Shown piece after piece: positions 25,055 through 32,042 of a DNA stretch of 32,042 nt. Below the pieces are notes generated by a model. It did not search any database, had not been told where the DNA came from, and saw only the letters and a program-made list of their open reading frames with translations. Source of the stretch: Eubacteriaceae bacterium (lineage in GTDB: Bacteria > Bacillota > Clostridia > Eubacteriales > Alkalibacteraceae); contig DMAW01000181.1 in NCBI GenBank assembly GCA_003446375.1, forward strand, positions 1 to 32,042. Reading direction: 5' to 3'. The position numbers and the translations under genes were made by a program. Every line of letters begins with the position of its first letter. The stretch's first letter is position 1.

Positions 25055-26293
25055 ATGGTAAAGATCGCAAGCGTAAAAGAATTACTTCTGAATAGATATC
25101 AAATTTCAGAAACTTTTGCAGAAATATCAGGGTTTTTGATTACAGTTTCTATTATGGGAATGATTAGCATACTGGGGTATGTATTTCTTAAGAAATTTGT
25201 TTTGCCCGGTATAGCAAGACATATTGAGGGCAATAAGCTGAAGTGGGATGATTTTTTATTAAAAAGAAAAGTATTTGAAAAGGCCGCTAAATTAATCCCA
25301 TTATTTGTATTATATTTAGGAGCTCCGTTATTGGGATTTTGGGAACAAGGAATTAAAAGGGCCACATCAATATTAATACTTATAATTATAGCCAATATTG
25401 CAGGATGTTTGCTTGAAGTAATTGATGATATATATTCGACCACTGAGGTTTCCAAAGAAAAGCCAATTAAAGGATTTTTGCAGGTAATCAAGATAACAGT
25501 GTATGTTTTGGTTGCTATATCCATAATAGCTAGTTTAATGGGGACCAACCCTTTTGTCCTGCTAAGCGGCATAGGTGCTCTAGCAGCTGTTTTTTCATTT
25601 ATTTTTAAGGATACCATATTAGGACTTGTAGCAGGAGTGCTCCTTTCTGTAAATGACATGCTTCGAATAGGAGATTGGATTGAAATGCCGAACTACGGAG
25701 CAAATGGAGATGTTTTGGAAATAACGATGAACACTGTTAAAGTAAAGAACTTTGACCTTACTATTACTACAGTGCCTGCGTATGCACTTATCAGTGATTC
25801 TTTTAAAAACTGGCGTGGAATAAAAGAATCTGGCGGCAGAAGAATTATGAGGTCAATTTTGATTGATTTGAATAGTATCAAATTATGTTCCCACACAGAC
25901 TTGCAAACGTACCAAAGGATAGATTTGATTAAGGATTTTTTGCAATCAAAAATAATTGAAACTAATAATGATGACTCGAAAATGATTACAAATGCAGGTG
26001 TTTATAGAGCTTATCTGGAGGCATACTTAAAAAACCATCCTCAAATAAATAAAAATATATTGCATATAGTAAGACAGCTCCAGCCAACAGAACATGGATT
26101 GCCTATTGAAATATATGCTTTTACAAAGGATATCGATTGGGTAAATTATGAAAACATACAGGCGGAAGTTTTTGAACATGTCATAGCGGCGGTCAATCGG
26201 TTTGATTTAAGGGTATTCCAAAATCCGTCAGGACATGATTTAAGAAACAAGATAATTGCAGACAAAAAAGAAATATCAGCAAAAGAATATTAA
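25055..26293 (+). CDS. MscS-family mechanosensitive channel (YbdG-like)
   Basis: A 412-residue membrane protein of the small-conductance mechanosensitive channel family. Five or so hydrophobic segments occupy the first ~200 residues. The pore helix and following beta domain are clear in NPFVLLSGIGALAAVFSFIFKDTILGLVAGVLL, then DMLRIGDWIEMP, GDVLEITMNTVKVKNFD and TVPAYALISDSFKNW. A C-terminal domain containing GLPIEIYAFTKDIDWVNYE resembles the longer YbdG-type members. Such channels open on osmotic downshock and release solutes. The gene follows a BCCT importer, an apt pairing for osmotic control. The start is odd: GAAAGGGG directly abuts the ATG at 25055, with no better in-frame alternative. 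No terminator is evident after it. Confidence 0.9.
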   Translation: MVKIASVKELLLNRYQISETFAEISGFLITVSIMGMISILGYVFLKKFVLPGIARHIEGNKLKWDDFLLKRKVFEKAAKLIPLFVLYLGAPLLGFWEQGIKRATSILILIIIANIAGCLLEVIDDIYSTTEVSKEKPIKGFLQVIKITVYVLVAISIIASLMGTNPFVLLSGIGALAAVFSFIFKDTILGLVAGVLLSVNDMLRIGDWIEMPNYGANGDVLEITMNTVKVKNFDLTITTVPAYALISDSFKNWRGIKESGGRRIMRSILIDLNSIKLCSHTDLQTYQRIDLIKDFLQSKIIETNNDDSKMITNAGVYRAYLEAYLKNHPQINKNILHIVRQLQPTEHGLPIEIYAFTKDIDWVNYENIQAEVFEHVIAAVNRFDLRVFQNPSGHDLRNKIIADKKEISAKEY

Positions 26294-26332
26294 AAAAACG
26301 AAAATTTGTATCTGGGGCAACAGAACTCTGAG

Positions 26333-26382
26333 TGTAATTTAGTTAATATAAAGACAGTTAAAAAAACATAAACTTAATTACA
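26333..26382 (+). promoter_or_regulatory. Dyad upstream of hcp
   Basis: TGTAATTTAGTT (26333-26344) and AACTTAATTACA (26371-26382) are inverted copies with one mismatch, 26 bases apart, ending about 20 bases before the hcp start codon. No clear -35/-10 pair is visible. It may be an operator pair or a leader hairpin; I cannot tell which regulator would bind. Confidence 0.35.
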
Positions 26383-26401
26383 AACAAAGGAGAGATACAA
26401 T

Positions 26402-28048
26402 ATGAGCATGTTTTGTTATCAATGCCAAGAGGCGGCAAAAGGAACTGGCTGTACAGTCAAAGGGGTATGCGGAAAAACTGATACAGTTTCAAATTTACAG
26501 GATTTAATGGTATACACCCTTAAAGGAATATCACAATTAGTTTTGAGGGGCAAGGAAGCAGGAGTTGAATTGCCTAATCAGAACCACTATGTAATGACAG
26601 GTTTGTTCATGACGATTACAAATGCCAACTTTGATGATCAAGCTATATTAAAAAATATTAAAAAAGGTCTTGAGATTAAAGAAGAGCTTAAAGCCTTATT
26701 AAAAGAAAGCGGAGTTTCACTTGAAGACTTACATGACGCTTCAATATGGAGCTCTTCTGACGATAATGAAATAAAGAAAAAATCCTTAGCTTCTGAAGTA
26801 GGAGTCATGGCAACTGAAAATGAAGATGTAAGATCTCTCAGAGAGTTAATAATATACGGTGTCAAAGGCATGGCGGCTTATGCAGAACATGCTTTCAATC
26901 TTGGAAAAGAAAGTACTGAAATTTATGATTTTATGATTAAGGCATTAGCAGCTACCCTTGACGATAGCTTAAGCGCAGATGAACTAGTGGCTTTGACTTT
27001 GGAAACAGGGAAATTCGGTGTAGATACTATGGCAATGTTAGATGCAGCCAATACAGGCACTTATGGAAATCCTGAAATTACAGAAGTAAATATAGGTGTA
27101 AGAAATAACCCGGCCATCTTGGTTTCAGGCCATGATCTTAAAGATTTTGAACAACTGCTTGAGCAAAGCCAAGGGTCTGGCGTAGATATTTATACCCACG
27201 GCGAGATGCTTCCGGCAAATTACTACCCAGCTTTCAAAAAATATGATCACTTTGTTGGAAACTATGGAAACGCATGGTGGAAGCAAAAAGAAGAATTTGA
27301 GAGCTTTAACGGACCGGTTCTATTTACAACAAACTGCATCGTGCCTCCGAAAGAAGATCAAATAGCTAGAATTTACACCACAGGTGCTTCTGGATATCCT
27401 GGGTGCAAGCATATTGAGCCTGAGGGCAATGGTAAAAAAGATTTCTCAGAAATAATCGAACATGCGAAAAAACTAGCTTCTCCAACTGAGATAGAGACAG
27501 GAAGCATAGTCGGCGGATTTGCTCATGCGCAAGTTTTTGCATTGGCTGACAAAGTCGTAGATGCCGTAAAAACAGGAGCAATCAAAAAGTTCTTTGTAAT
27601 GGCAGGTTGTGATGGAAGAATGAAGTCAAGGGATTATTATACTGAATTTGCAGAAAAGCTTCCGGAAGGAACAGTTATACTGACAGCAGGCTGTGCAAAA
27701 TATAGATACAATAAACTAGCGCTGGGAGATATTGGTGGAATCCCAAGAGTTTTAGATGCCGGACAGTGCAATGATTCATATTCATTAGCTGTAATAGCGC
27801 TTAAACTTAAAGAAGTATTTGAATTGAATGACATCAATGAACTTCCAATTGCTTACAATATAGCATGGTATGAGCAAAAAGCGGTTATAGTGTTATTGGC
27901 GCTGCTATATTTGGGAGTGAAGAATATCCACCTTGGACCTACTCTTCCAAGCTTCCTTTCACCAAATGTTGCTAAGGTTCTTGTAGAGAATTTCGGGATA
28001 GCAGGAATTGGCAGCGTAGAAGAAGATATAGAAATGTTCATGGCTTAA
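26402..28048 (+). CDS. hcp: Hybrid cluster protein (hydroxylamine reductase), class I
   Basis: A 548-residue cytoplasmic iron-sulfur protein active as a nitric oxide and hydroxylamine reductase in nitrosative stress defence, with suggested peroxidase or signalling roles. The N-terminal cysteines follow CX2CX8CX5C (C5, C8, C17, C23), the class I pattern of strict anaerobes. All hybrid-cluster ligands known from the Desulfovibrio protein are found: H244, E268, C312, C403 (the persulfide cysteine), C431, C456, E491 and K493. The ATG is preceded by AAAGGAGAG. Single gene with a strong terminator. No reductase partner (hcr) is adjacent, which is normal for class I. Confidence 0.97.
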   Translation: MSMFCYQCQEAAKGTGCTVKGVCGKTDTVSNLQDLMVYTLKGISQLVLRGKEAGVELPNQNHYVMTGLFMTITNANFDDQAILKNIKKGLEIKEELKALLKESGVSLEDLHDASIWSSSDDNEIKKKSLASEVGVMATENEDVRSLRELIIYGVKGMAAYAEHAFNLGKESTEIYDFMIKALAATLDDSLSADELVALTLETGKFGVDTMAMLDAANTGTYGNPEITEVNIGVRNNPAILVSGHDLKDFEQLLEQSQGSGVDIYTHGEMLPANYYPAFKKYDHFVGNYGNAWWKQKEEFESFNGPVLFTTNCIVPPKEDQIARIYTTGASGYPGCKHIEPEGNGKKDFSEIIEHAKKLASPTEIETGSIVGGFAHAQVFALADKVVDAVKTGAIKKFFVMAGCDGRMKSRDYYTEFAEKLPEGTVILTAGCAKYRYNKLALGDIGGIPRVLDAGQCNDSYSLAVIALKLKEVFELNDINELPIAYNIAWYEQKAVIVLLALLYLGVKNIHLGPTLPSFLSPNVAKVLVENFGIAGIGSVEEDIEMFMA

Positions 28049-28069
28049 ATGCATAGAAAATAAACTAGT

Positions 28070-28108
28070 AAACACGGCTTGGTACAATGTATCAAGCCGT
28101 GTTTTTTT
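28070..28108 (+). terminator. Terminator after hcp
   Basis: AAACACGGCTTG (28070-28081) pairs exactly with CAAGCCGTGTTT (28093-28104), and the loop bases can extend the stem by four pairs. A run of seven T follows. Confidence 0.94.
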
Positions 28109-28119
28109 GTTCGGATATA

Positions 28120-28182
28120 TTGACATTTTATGTGGCAATGTGTTAGTATTACTATATTCCGAGTGGAATAGTAGGGAATATA
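28120..28182 (+). promoter_or_regulatory. iscR operon promoter with adjacent dyad operator
   Basis: TTGACA (28120-28125) and the extended -10 TGtTAGTAT (28141-28149) are separated by 18 bases, so transcription starts near 28156. Right at the start site lies the perfect dyad TATTCCgagtGGAATA (28155-28170), followed by a further GGGAATA (28174-28180). The place is ideal for autorepression by the encoded Rrf2-family regulator; the binding itself is inferred. Confidence 0.7.
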
Positions 28183-28195
28183 ACGGAGGGTTAAT

Positions 28196-28636
28196 ATGAG
28201 ACTGTCCACAAAAGGCAGATATGGAGTAATGGCCATGTACCGGTTGGCTGTAAATTATGAGGCAGGGACGACATCTCTCAAAGACATAGCAGAGGATTTA
28301 GACTATTCTGATGCATATCTTGAGCAGATGTTTGCAATATTAAAAAGAGAGCGATTGATAACAAGTCACAGAGGACCAAAAGGCGGATACAGACTCGCAA
28401 AGAATCCCTATGATATAACTATAGGAGAGGTCATTAGGGCGTTAGAAGGGCCAATAGAGTTCTCTTCTTGTGTTGGAGGGACGGAAAATTACGACTGTAA
28501 GAGATCCAGTCTTTGCGTAACTAAAGAAATCTGGGAAAAAATAAATGACAGCATCAACAGCGTAATTGATTATATAACCCTAGGAGATTTGCTGGATAAG
28601 TACAATAAAAATTTTAACAAAGCTAAAAGGAGCTGA
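28196..28636 (+). CDS. iscR: Rrf2-family [2Fe-2S] transcriptional regulator IscR
   Basis: A 146-residue DNA-binding regulator of iron-sulfur cluster biogenesis. MRLSTKGRYGVMAM and the winged helix-turn-helix with SDAYLEQMF..L.....I.S.RGPKGGYRLA are diagnostic. Cysteines C92, C101 and C107 form the cluster-binding motif (CX8CX5C), so it should sense cluster status. E. coli IscR spaces them CX5CX5C; the wider first gap is seen here. First gene of iscR-iscS-iscU, with ATG behind GGAGGG. A dyad at the promoter suggests autoregulation. CymR, a related cysteine-metabolism regulator, lacks the cysteines, which argues against that identity. Confidence 0.93.
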   Translation: MRLSTKGRYGVMAMYRLAVNYEAGTTSLKDIAEDLDYSDAYLEQMFAILKRERLITSHRGPKGGYRLAKNPYDITIGEVIRALEGPIEFSSCVGGTENYDCKRSSLCVTKEIWEKINDSINSVIDYITLGDLLDKYNKNFNKAKRS

Positions 28637-28641
28637 TCTGT

Positions 28642-29802
28642 TTGCAAAGAAGATATTTTGACTATGCTGCAACAACACCGCTAGATAGTGAAGTGCTGAA
28701 AGAAATGTTGCCTCATATGGAAGAAAATTTCGGTAATCCTTCCAGTGTATATTCATATGGAAGAGAAGCCAGAAAGGTAATAGATGATTCAAGAGAGAAA
28801 GTTGCCAAAATAATTGGGGCTCAATCTAAGGAGATATTTTTTACAAGTGGTGGAACTGAATCAGACAACTGGGCAATAAAAGGAACTGCTTTTGCTAACA
28901 AGGATAAAGGCAATCATATAATTACAACATCAGTTGAGCACCATGCAGTGCTGCATACATGCAAGTATCTCGAAAAACAAGGTTTTGAAGTTACATATCT
29001 TCCGGTAGATGAATATGGATTAATTGATTTAGATGATTTGAGGAATAGCATAAAAGATACCACCATATTAATTACAGTAATGTTTGCCAACAATGAGATA
29101 GGCACTATTCAGCCGATAGGAGAAATAGGAAAGATCGCCAAGGAAAAAAAGATTCTTTTCCATACAGATGCGGTGCAGGCTTTGGGCAGCATAGAAATTG
29201 ACGTCAATACTTTAGGAGTAGACTTGATGTCAATTTCCGGTCATAAGATTTACGGTCCAAAAGGCATAGGTGCGCTATACATTAGAAAAGGAGTTAAGAT
29301 AGACAATCTAATTCACGGTGGGGCGCAAGAAAAGAAAAAAAGAGGTGGAACTGAAAATACACCTGCCATAGTCGGTTTTGCAAAAGCCTGTGAATTGGCT
29401 GAGAGTAATTTGCAGGAGCAAATTAAAAGGACGATTCAATTAAGGGATTATATGATCAAAGGTATCCTTGAAGGCATACCCGAAGTTAAATTAAATGGCC
29501 ACCCTGAGAAGAGACTTCCTGGGAATGTGAATGTAAGCATAAGATACATAGAAGGAGAATCTATCCTTTTAAGTCTGGATTTATTAGGAATTGCAGCTTC
29601 AAGTGGATCTGCTTGTACATCTGGTTCCTTGGATCCATCGCATGTTCTTTTGGCAATAGGCCTTTCTCATGAGATAGCTCATGGATCCTTGAGGTTTTCG
29701 ATAGGAAAATATACCACCAAGGAAGAAGTGGACTTTGTACTGGATAAATTACCTGGAATAATTCAGCGGTTGAGAGACATGTCCCCGTTGTATAATGTAT
29801 AA
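28642..29802 (+). CDS. iscS: Cysteine desulfurase IscS/NifS
   Basis: This PLP enzyme removes sulfur from cysteine and passes it to IscU as a persulfide. The 386-residue protein starts with RRYFDYAATTPLD, the usual N-terminus. The PLP lysine is K202 in SGHKIYGPKG, with HH at 100-101 stacking on the cofactor and D176/Q179 in HTDAVQA. The catalytic cysteine C325 lies in SSGSACTSGS. The start is TTG at 28642, nine bases after AAAGGAG, which lies at the end of iscR. Co-transcribed with iscR and iscU. Confidence 0.96.
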   Translation: MQRRYFDYAATTPLDSEVLKEMLPHMEENFGNPSSVYSYGREARKVIDDSREKVAKIIGAQSKEIFFTSGGTESDNWAIKGTAFANKDKGNHIITTSVEHHAVLHTCKYLEKQGFEVTYLPVDEYGLIDLDDLRNSIKDTTILITVMFANNEIGTIQPIGEIGKIAKEKKILFHTDAVQALGSIEIDVNTLGVDLMSISGHKIYGPKGIGALYIRKGVKIDNLIHGGAQEKKKRGGTENTPAIVGFAKACELAESNLQEQIKRTIQLRDYMIKGILEGIPEVKLNGHPEKRLPGNVNVSIRYIEGESILLSLDLLGIAASSGSACTSGSLDPSHVLLAIGLSHEIAHGSLRFSIGKYTTKEEVDFVLDKLPGIIQRLRDMSPLYNV

Positions 29803-29814
29803 GGAGGAAATAAA

Positions 29815-30204
29815 ATGTATACAGATAAAGTTATAGATCAATTTCAAAATCCAAGAAATGTAGGAGAATTGGAGAATGCGGACGGAGTGGGTGAAGTAGG
29901 ATCACCGGCATGTGGAGACATAATGAAGATGTTTCTGCAAATTGAAGATGGTGTGATTGTTGATGTCAAGTTCAAGACTTTCGGATGTGGCGCTGCCGTT
30001 GCAACTAGCAGCATTGCTACTGAGATGATTAAAGGAAAGACTTTGGAAGAAGCAGAAAAGCTTACTAACAGCATGGTTATTGATGAGCTTGGAGGCTTGC
30101 CCCACGAAAAAGTTCATTGCTCCGTACTTGCAGAACAAGCTATAAAGGCTGCTATCAAAGATTATAGAAGCAAACACGATACTGAAAATAAAAATGAAGA
30201 ATAA
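29815..30204 (+). CDS. iscU: Iron-sulfur cluster scaffold IscU (NifU N-terminal type)
   Basis: This is the scaffold on which clusters are built from IscS-derived sulfur. At 129 residues it is a normal single-domain IscU. The three ligand cysteines are C33 (SPACGD), C58 (FGCGAA) and C102 (HCSVLAEQA), with D35 and H101 beside them. AGGAGG sits 7 bases before the ATG. Last gene of the operon; no hscA, hscB or fdx follows, which is usual for Clostridia. Confidence 0.96.
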   Translation: MYTDKVIDQFQNPRNVGELENADGVGEVGSPACGDIMKMFLQIEDGVIVDVKFKTFGCGAAVATSSIATEMIKGKTLEEAEKLTNSMVIDELGGLPHEKVHCSVLAEQAIKAAIKDYRSKHDTENKNEE

Positions 30205-30245
30205 AAAACACACACTGAAGAAAGAACTTCAGTGTGTGTTTTTTT
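30203..30245. terminator. Bidirectional terminator after iscU
   Basis: CACACACTGAAG (30209-30220) pairs exactly with CTTCAGTGTGTG (30227-30238), extended by A6/T6 runs outside, with a 6-base loop. It overlaps the iscU stop region and serves the converging CDF gene as well. Confidence 0.93.
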
Positions 30246-30259
30246 ACGAAAAATCAATT

Positions 30260-31177
30260 TTAAACAGCCCATTTTCTGTTGTTGGTGAAAGAAACAGTAA
30301 GCCATTCATTTTTGTTGTAAGTCTTTATATAATCAGATAATTCTTGTCTTAACTTATCCTGATCAGCTACAGTTTTGATTTTTTTTGAATCTTGTACAAC
30401 AAAATCAATCTCTACCCAAAGTGTTTTTCCTACTTTTGCGATCCTTACGAAAGACTCTTTCATGTCATACTTTATTTCCATGTTTCTTACATATTTTTTA
30501 ATGTTATTCGGAAGCTTGCCGGAAGGAGTCATCTCTAAGACTTCTCTAGCAGCGCTTCGTATACCTGATAATGGAAGCTTTAAGAAGTATAATGATATGA
30601 TAATCATCATAATAGGATCGACATAAGGAACCAGTCCAGTGTAATGTGAATAATTATCTATTAAAGATGCAATTACAAATCCAAATAATACTGCGAAACT
30701 GACCAAGGTGTCCATGAACCATTGACTGGCTTCTGCTTTTACCAATCCTGATCCCGATTTTTTGACTTTCGCATTAAGATACAAGTAAGCAGCGAGACAA
30801 GCAAAGCTTCCGATACCTGAATATAGGAGAGCGTATCCTATAGCTACATCACGACCTCCTTTTAAAATTGAGGTTAATGCTCCTGCAAACGAAGCGACAA
30901 CAAGAATCAGTATAATCGAATACTTCAAAATAATCACCAGTGGCTCGATGATGTCTTTACCAAAAGGGTATCTTTTGTAATCTTTTTTTCCGATAAAGCT
31001 TGTTGCTAAAACTGAAAAAACTGATAAGGCAACGCTTATTAATGAATAAAGGCCATCAAAGAGTATAATTTGCGAGCCTGTGATTAGGCCTAAAACGATT
31101 CCTGTAACGGCAAACGCTACAGCAGCAAACGCAGAAACTGACAACACTTTCTTTTCTTGAGAAATGTTGTTATGCAT
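30260..31177 (-). CDS. Cation diffusion facilitator-like transporter with altered metal site
   Basis: A 305-residue membrane protein of the CDF/cation efflux fold with six membrane helices (~10-200) and a ~100-residue cytoplasmic C-terminal domain. Helix 2 has FDGLYSL with D41, and helix 5 has SQWFMDTLVS with D156. Canonical CDF zinc sites use two acidic residues or His-Asp pairs four residues apart in each helix; here the partners are S45 and Q152, so only half of the expected ligands remain. The usual FGHGKxE loop reads YPFGKDIIEP (70-79). Metal specificity is therefore uncertain, and the protein may carry another substrate. It is second in an operon, 27 bases after the TetR gene, with AGGAG before the ATG. 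Confidence 0.82.
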   Translation of the reverse strand: MHNNISQEKKVLSVSAFAAVAFAVTGIVLGLITGSQIILFDGLYSLISVALSVFSVLATSFIGKKDYKRYPFGKDIIEPLVIILKYSIILILVVASFAGALTSILKGGRDVAIGYALLYSGIGSFACLAAYLYLNAKVKKSGSGLVKAEASQWFMDTLVSFAVLFGFVIASLIDNYSHYTGLVPYVDPIMMIIISLYFLKLPLSGIRSAAREVLEMTPSGKLPNNIKKYVRNMEIKYDMKESFVRIAKVGKTLWVEIDFVVQDSKKIKTVADQDKLRQELSDYIKTYNKNEWLTVSFTNNRKWAV

Positions 31178-31204
31178 GTTAAAACTCCTAACTATTAATT
31201 ATAT

Positions 31205-31789
31205 TTATTTTGGCGATAATGTGTGGAACAAAAACTTAAGAAGCTGTTGTTTTGAACGGCGAATATCTTCTTTTGAGGAATTTGAAAGATAGACAGACTC
31301 AGCGCTATGCTCTACCAATCCCACTACAAAATTTGATAGATATGCATAATCCATTTCAATGGACAAAAGCATATCGTTACTTAGAGCTTTTAAACAAGAC
31401 TCTAACCAAACGTAGTAAGGTCTGTATATGTTGTCCCAAGTTTCAAAAGAATTATCGTAAGCAAACCCCGAATATAAAAAATTTATCAAGTCTTTGTATT
31501 TTGAGGTTACTTCGTAAGTAACCTCAATTAAAGTATTCAATAAATTATTAAGATTATGTGGAGTTGCACTGTAACGTTCCTTAATAAGGGTTAGCTGTTC
31601 ATTGAAAATTTGACTTGCAATAGCAGGTACTAATGAGTTTTTAGAATTGAAATATAGGTAGAACGTTCCCTGCGCGACACCCGCTTCTTTTACGATTTGA
31701 GATACTGAAGTGTTCTCATAACCTTGATTTCTAATAAGGGATATGCTGGCTTCCAAGATCCTGTCCTTTTTTTCACTTTTGTCTTTCAT
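31205..31789 (-). CDS. TetR-family transcriptional repressor
   Basis: A 194-residue regulator with the N-terminal TetR helix-turn-helix: RILEASISLIRNQGYENTSVSQIVKEAGVAQGTFYLYFNSK (~10-50). The C-terminal ligand domain is not attributable to a subfamily. Immediately upstream lies a strong promoter with a perfect palindromic operator at its start site, so it almost certainly represses itself and the downstream CDF-like gene. GGGAGG precedes the ATG. The inducer is unknown; a cation or lipophilic compound handled by the transporter is a natural guess. Confidence 0.9.
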   Translation of the reverse strand: MKDKSEKKDRILEASISLIRNQGYENTSVSQIVKEAGVAQGTFYLYFNSKNSLVPAIASQIFNEQLTLIKERYSATPHNLNNLLNTLIEVTYEVTSKYKDLINFLYSGFAYDNSFETWDNIYRPYYVWLESCLKALSNDMLLSIEMDYAYLSNFVVGLVEHSAESVYLSNSSKEDIRRSKQQLLKFLFHTLSPK

Positions 31790-31800
31790 GACGACCTCCC

Positions 31801-31821
31801 AATGACTGACTATCAGTCATT
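31801..31821. promoter_or_regulatory. Palindromic TetR operator
   Basis: AATGACTGA (31801-31809) and its exact complement TCAGTCATT (31813-31821) with a 3-base centre form a 21-base palindrome. It lies about +5 to +25 from the predicted start of tetR transcription, just ahead of the ribosome binding site, and the TGACTGA half-site is of a kind known from TetR operators. Confidence 0.82.
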
Positions 31822-31832
31822 TTGTAGATTTA

Positions 31833-31861
31833 AGTATATCACAGGGCAAGGAGGCTGTCAA
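31833..31861 (-). promoter_or_regulatory. tetR-CDF operon promoter
   Basis: Read on the minus strand: TTGACA (31856-31861), 17-base spacer, then TATACT (31833-31838) preceded by TGa, an extended -10. Near-consensus and strong. Transcription starts near 31826, directly in front of the palindromic operator. Confidence 0.85.
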
Positions 31862-31939
31862 ATCGATAGATGTTTAAACTTTATTATATAGGAAGAAAAG
31901 TGGTTTGGATTTTTAATTTAAAAAAGTTTAAAGAACGAG

Positions 31940-31968
31940 TTGACAGTGGGAAAGCATGTGCGTATACT
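31940..31968 (+). promoter_or_regulatory. Strong stable-RNA-type promoter at the right edge
   Basis: TTGACA (31940-31945), exactly 17 bases, then TATACT (31963-31968). The 30 bases before the -35 are almost pure A/T with A-tracts (31911-31933), like an UP element. The 70 bases that follow are purine- and G-rich, have no start codon with a ribosome binding site, and end with a second TTGACA (32033-32038) that could begin a tandem P2 promoter. This is the layout of rRNA operon promoters; the RNA gene itself lies beyond the window. Confidence 0.7.
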
Positions 31969-32042
31969 AGTAAGAGTCGCCCAGAGAGACAGGGAAAACG
32001 AGACGAGAAAAGAGCGGCGGGGCAAGAGATGTTTGACAACCT

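Noticed and set aside
25099..25659. 186-residue open frame on the minus strand within the MscS gene
   Set aside because: Shadow frame opposite hydrophobic segments of a well-recognised channel; no ribosome binding site.
28196..28636. CymR rather than IscR
   Set aside because: The three cluster-type cysteines and the iscS-iscU operon favour IscR.
31970..32042. tRNA or small protein gene at the right edge
   Set aside because: No cloverleaf and no start codon with a ribosome binding site could be found in these bases.

Overview
The window looks like a chromosomal segment of a low-GC, strictly anaerobic Firmicute of the class Clostridia. Supporting signs are the low GC content, strong AGGAGG-type ribosome binding sites with frequent GTG and TTG starts, a single-chain pyruvate:ferredoxin oxidoreductase, a class I hybrid cluster protein, an iscR-iscS-iscU set without other isc genes, and a SigI/RsgI pair. 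Genus cannot be fixed from the sequence alone. Genes fill almost all of the window, no stretch over 300 bases lacks a gene, and I see no insertion sequence, prophage, CRISPR array, tRNA or broken gene.

Layout, left to right. 1-6.7 kb: nifJ (pyruvate:ferredoxin oxidoreductase), an unrecognised protein with a C-terminal membrane anchor, and glnS on the opposite strand. 6.9-11.7 kb: a DUF1576 membrane protein, then on the minus strand a DUF2254 membrane protein followed by the ABC-F ATPase uup. 11.8-17 kb: a UPF0316 membrane protein and the overlapping sbcD-sbcC nuclease genes. 17-20.4 kb: a DHA2-type efflux pump, a DUF438/hemerythrin-like/PAS sensor protein and a small protein resembling the activation domain of B12-dependent methionine synthase. 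20.4-23 kb: sigI-rsgI, then pgeF on the minus strand. 23-28 kb: a BCCT transporter, an MscS-type channel and hcp. 28.1-30.2 kb: the iscR-iscS-iscU operon. 30.2-31.8 kb: a minus-strand operon of a TetR regulator and a CDF-like cation transporter. The last 100 bases hold a near-consensus promoter and a long untranslated leader, most like the start of an rRNA or other stable-RNA operon.

Functional themes. nifJ, hcp and iscRSU belong to iron-sulfur-based anaerobic energy metabolism and nitrosative/oxidative stress defence. BCCT and MscS neighbours suit osmotic uptake and release. sigI-rsgI and pgeF both concern the cell envelope. sbcCD and uup concern genome maintenance and translation or DNA stability.

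Most striking observations: a two-part element (two 11-base words in the same order) shared by the nifJ and DUF1576 upstream regions at class-II-activator distance from the -10 boxes; a perfect dyad next to the iscR promoter; a perfect 9+9 operator under the tetR start site; a CDF protein lacking half of the usual metal ligands; a GlnRS with an altered KMSKS loop; and a RsgI with a disordered outer tail. None of these amounts to a proven new system. The nifJ/DUF1576 link is the best candidate for new biology.
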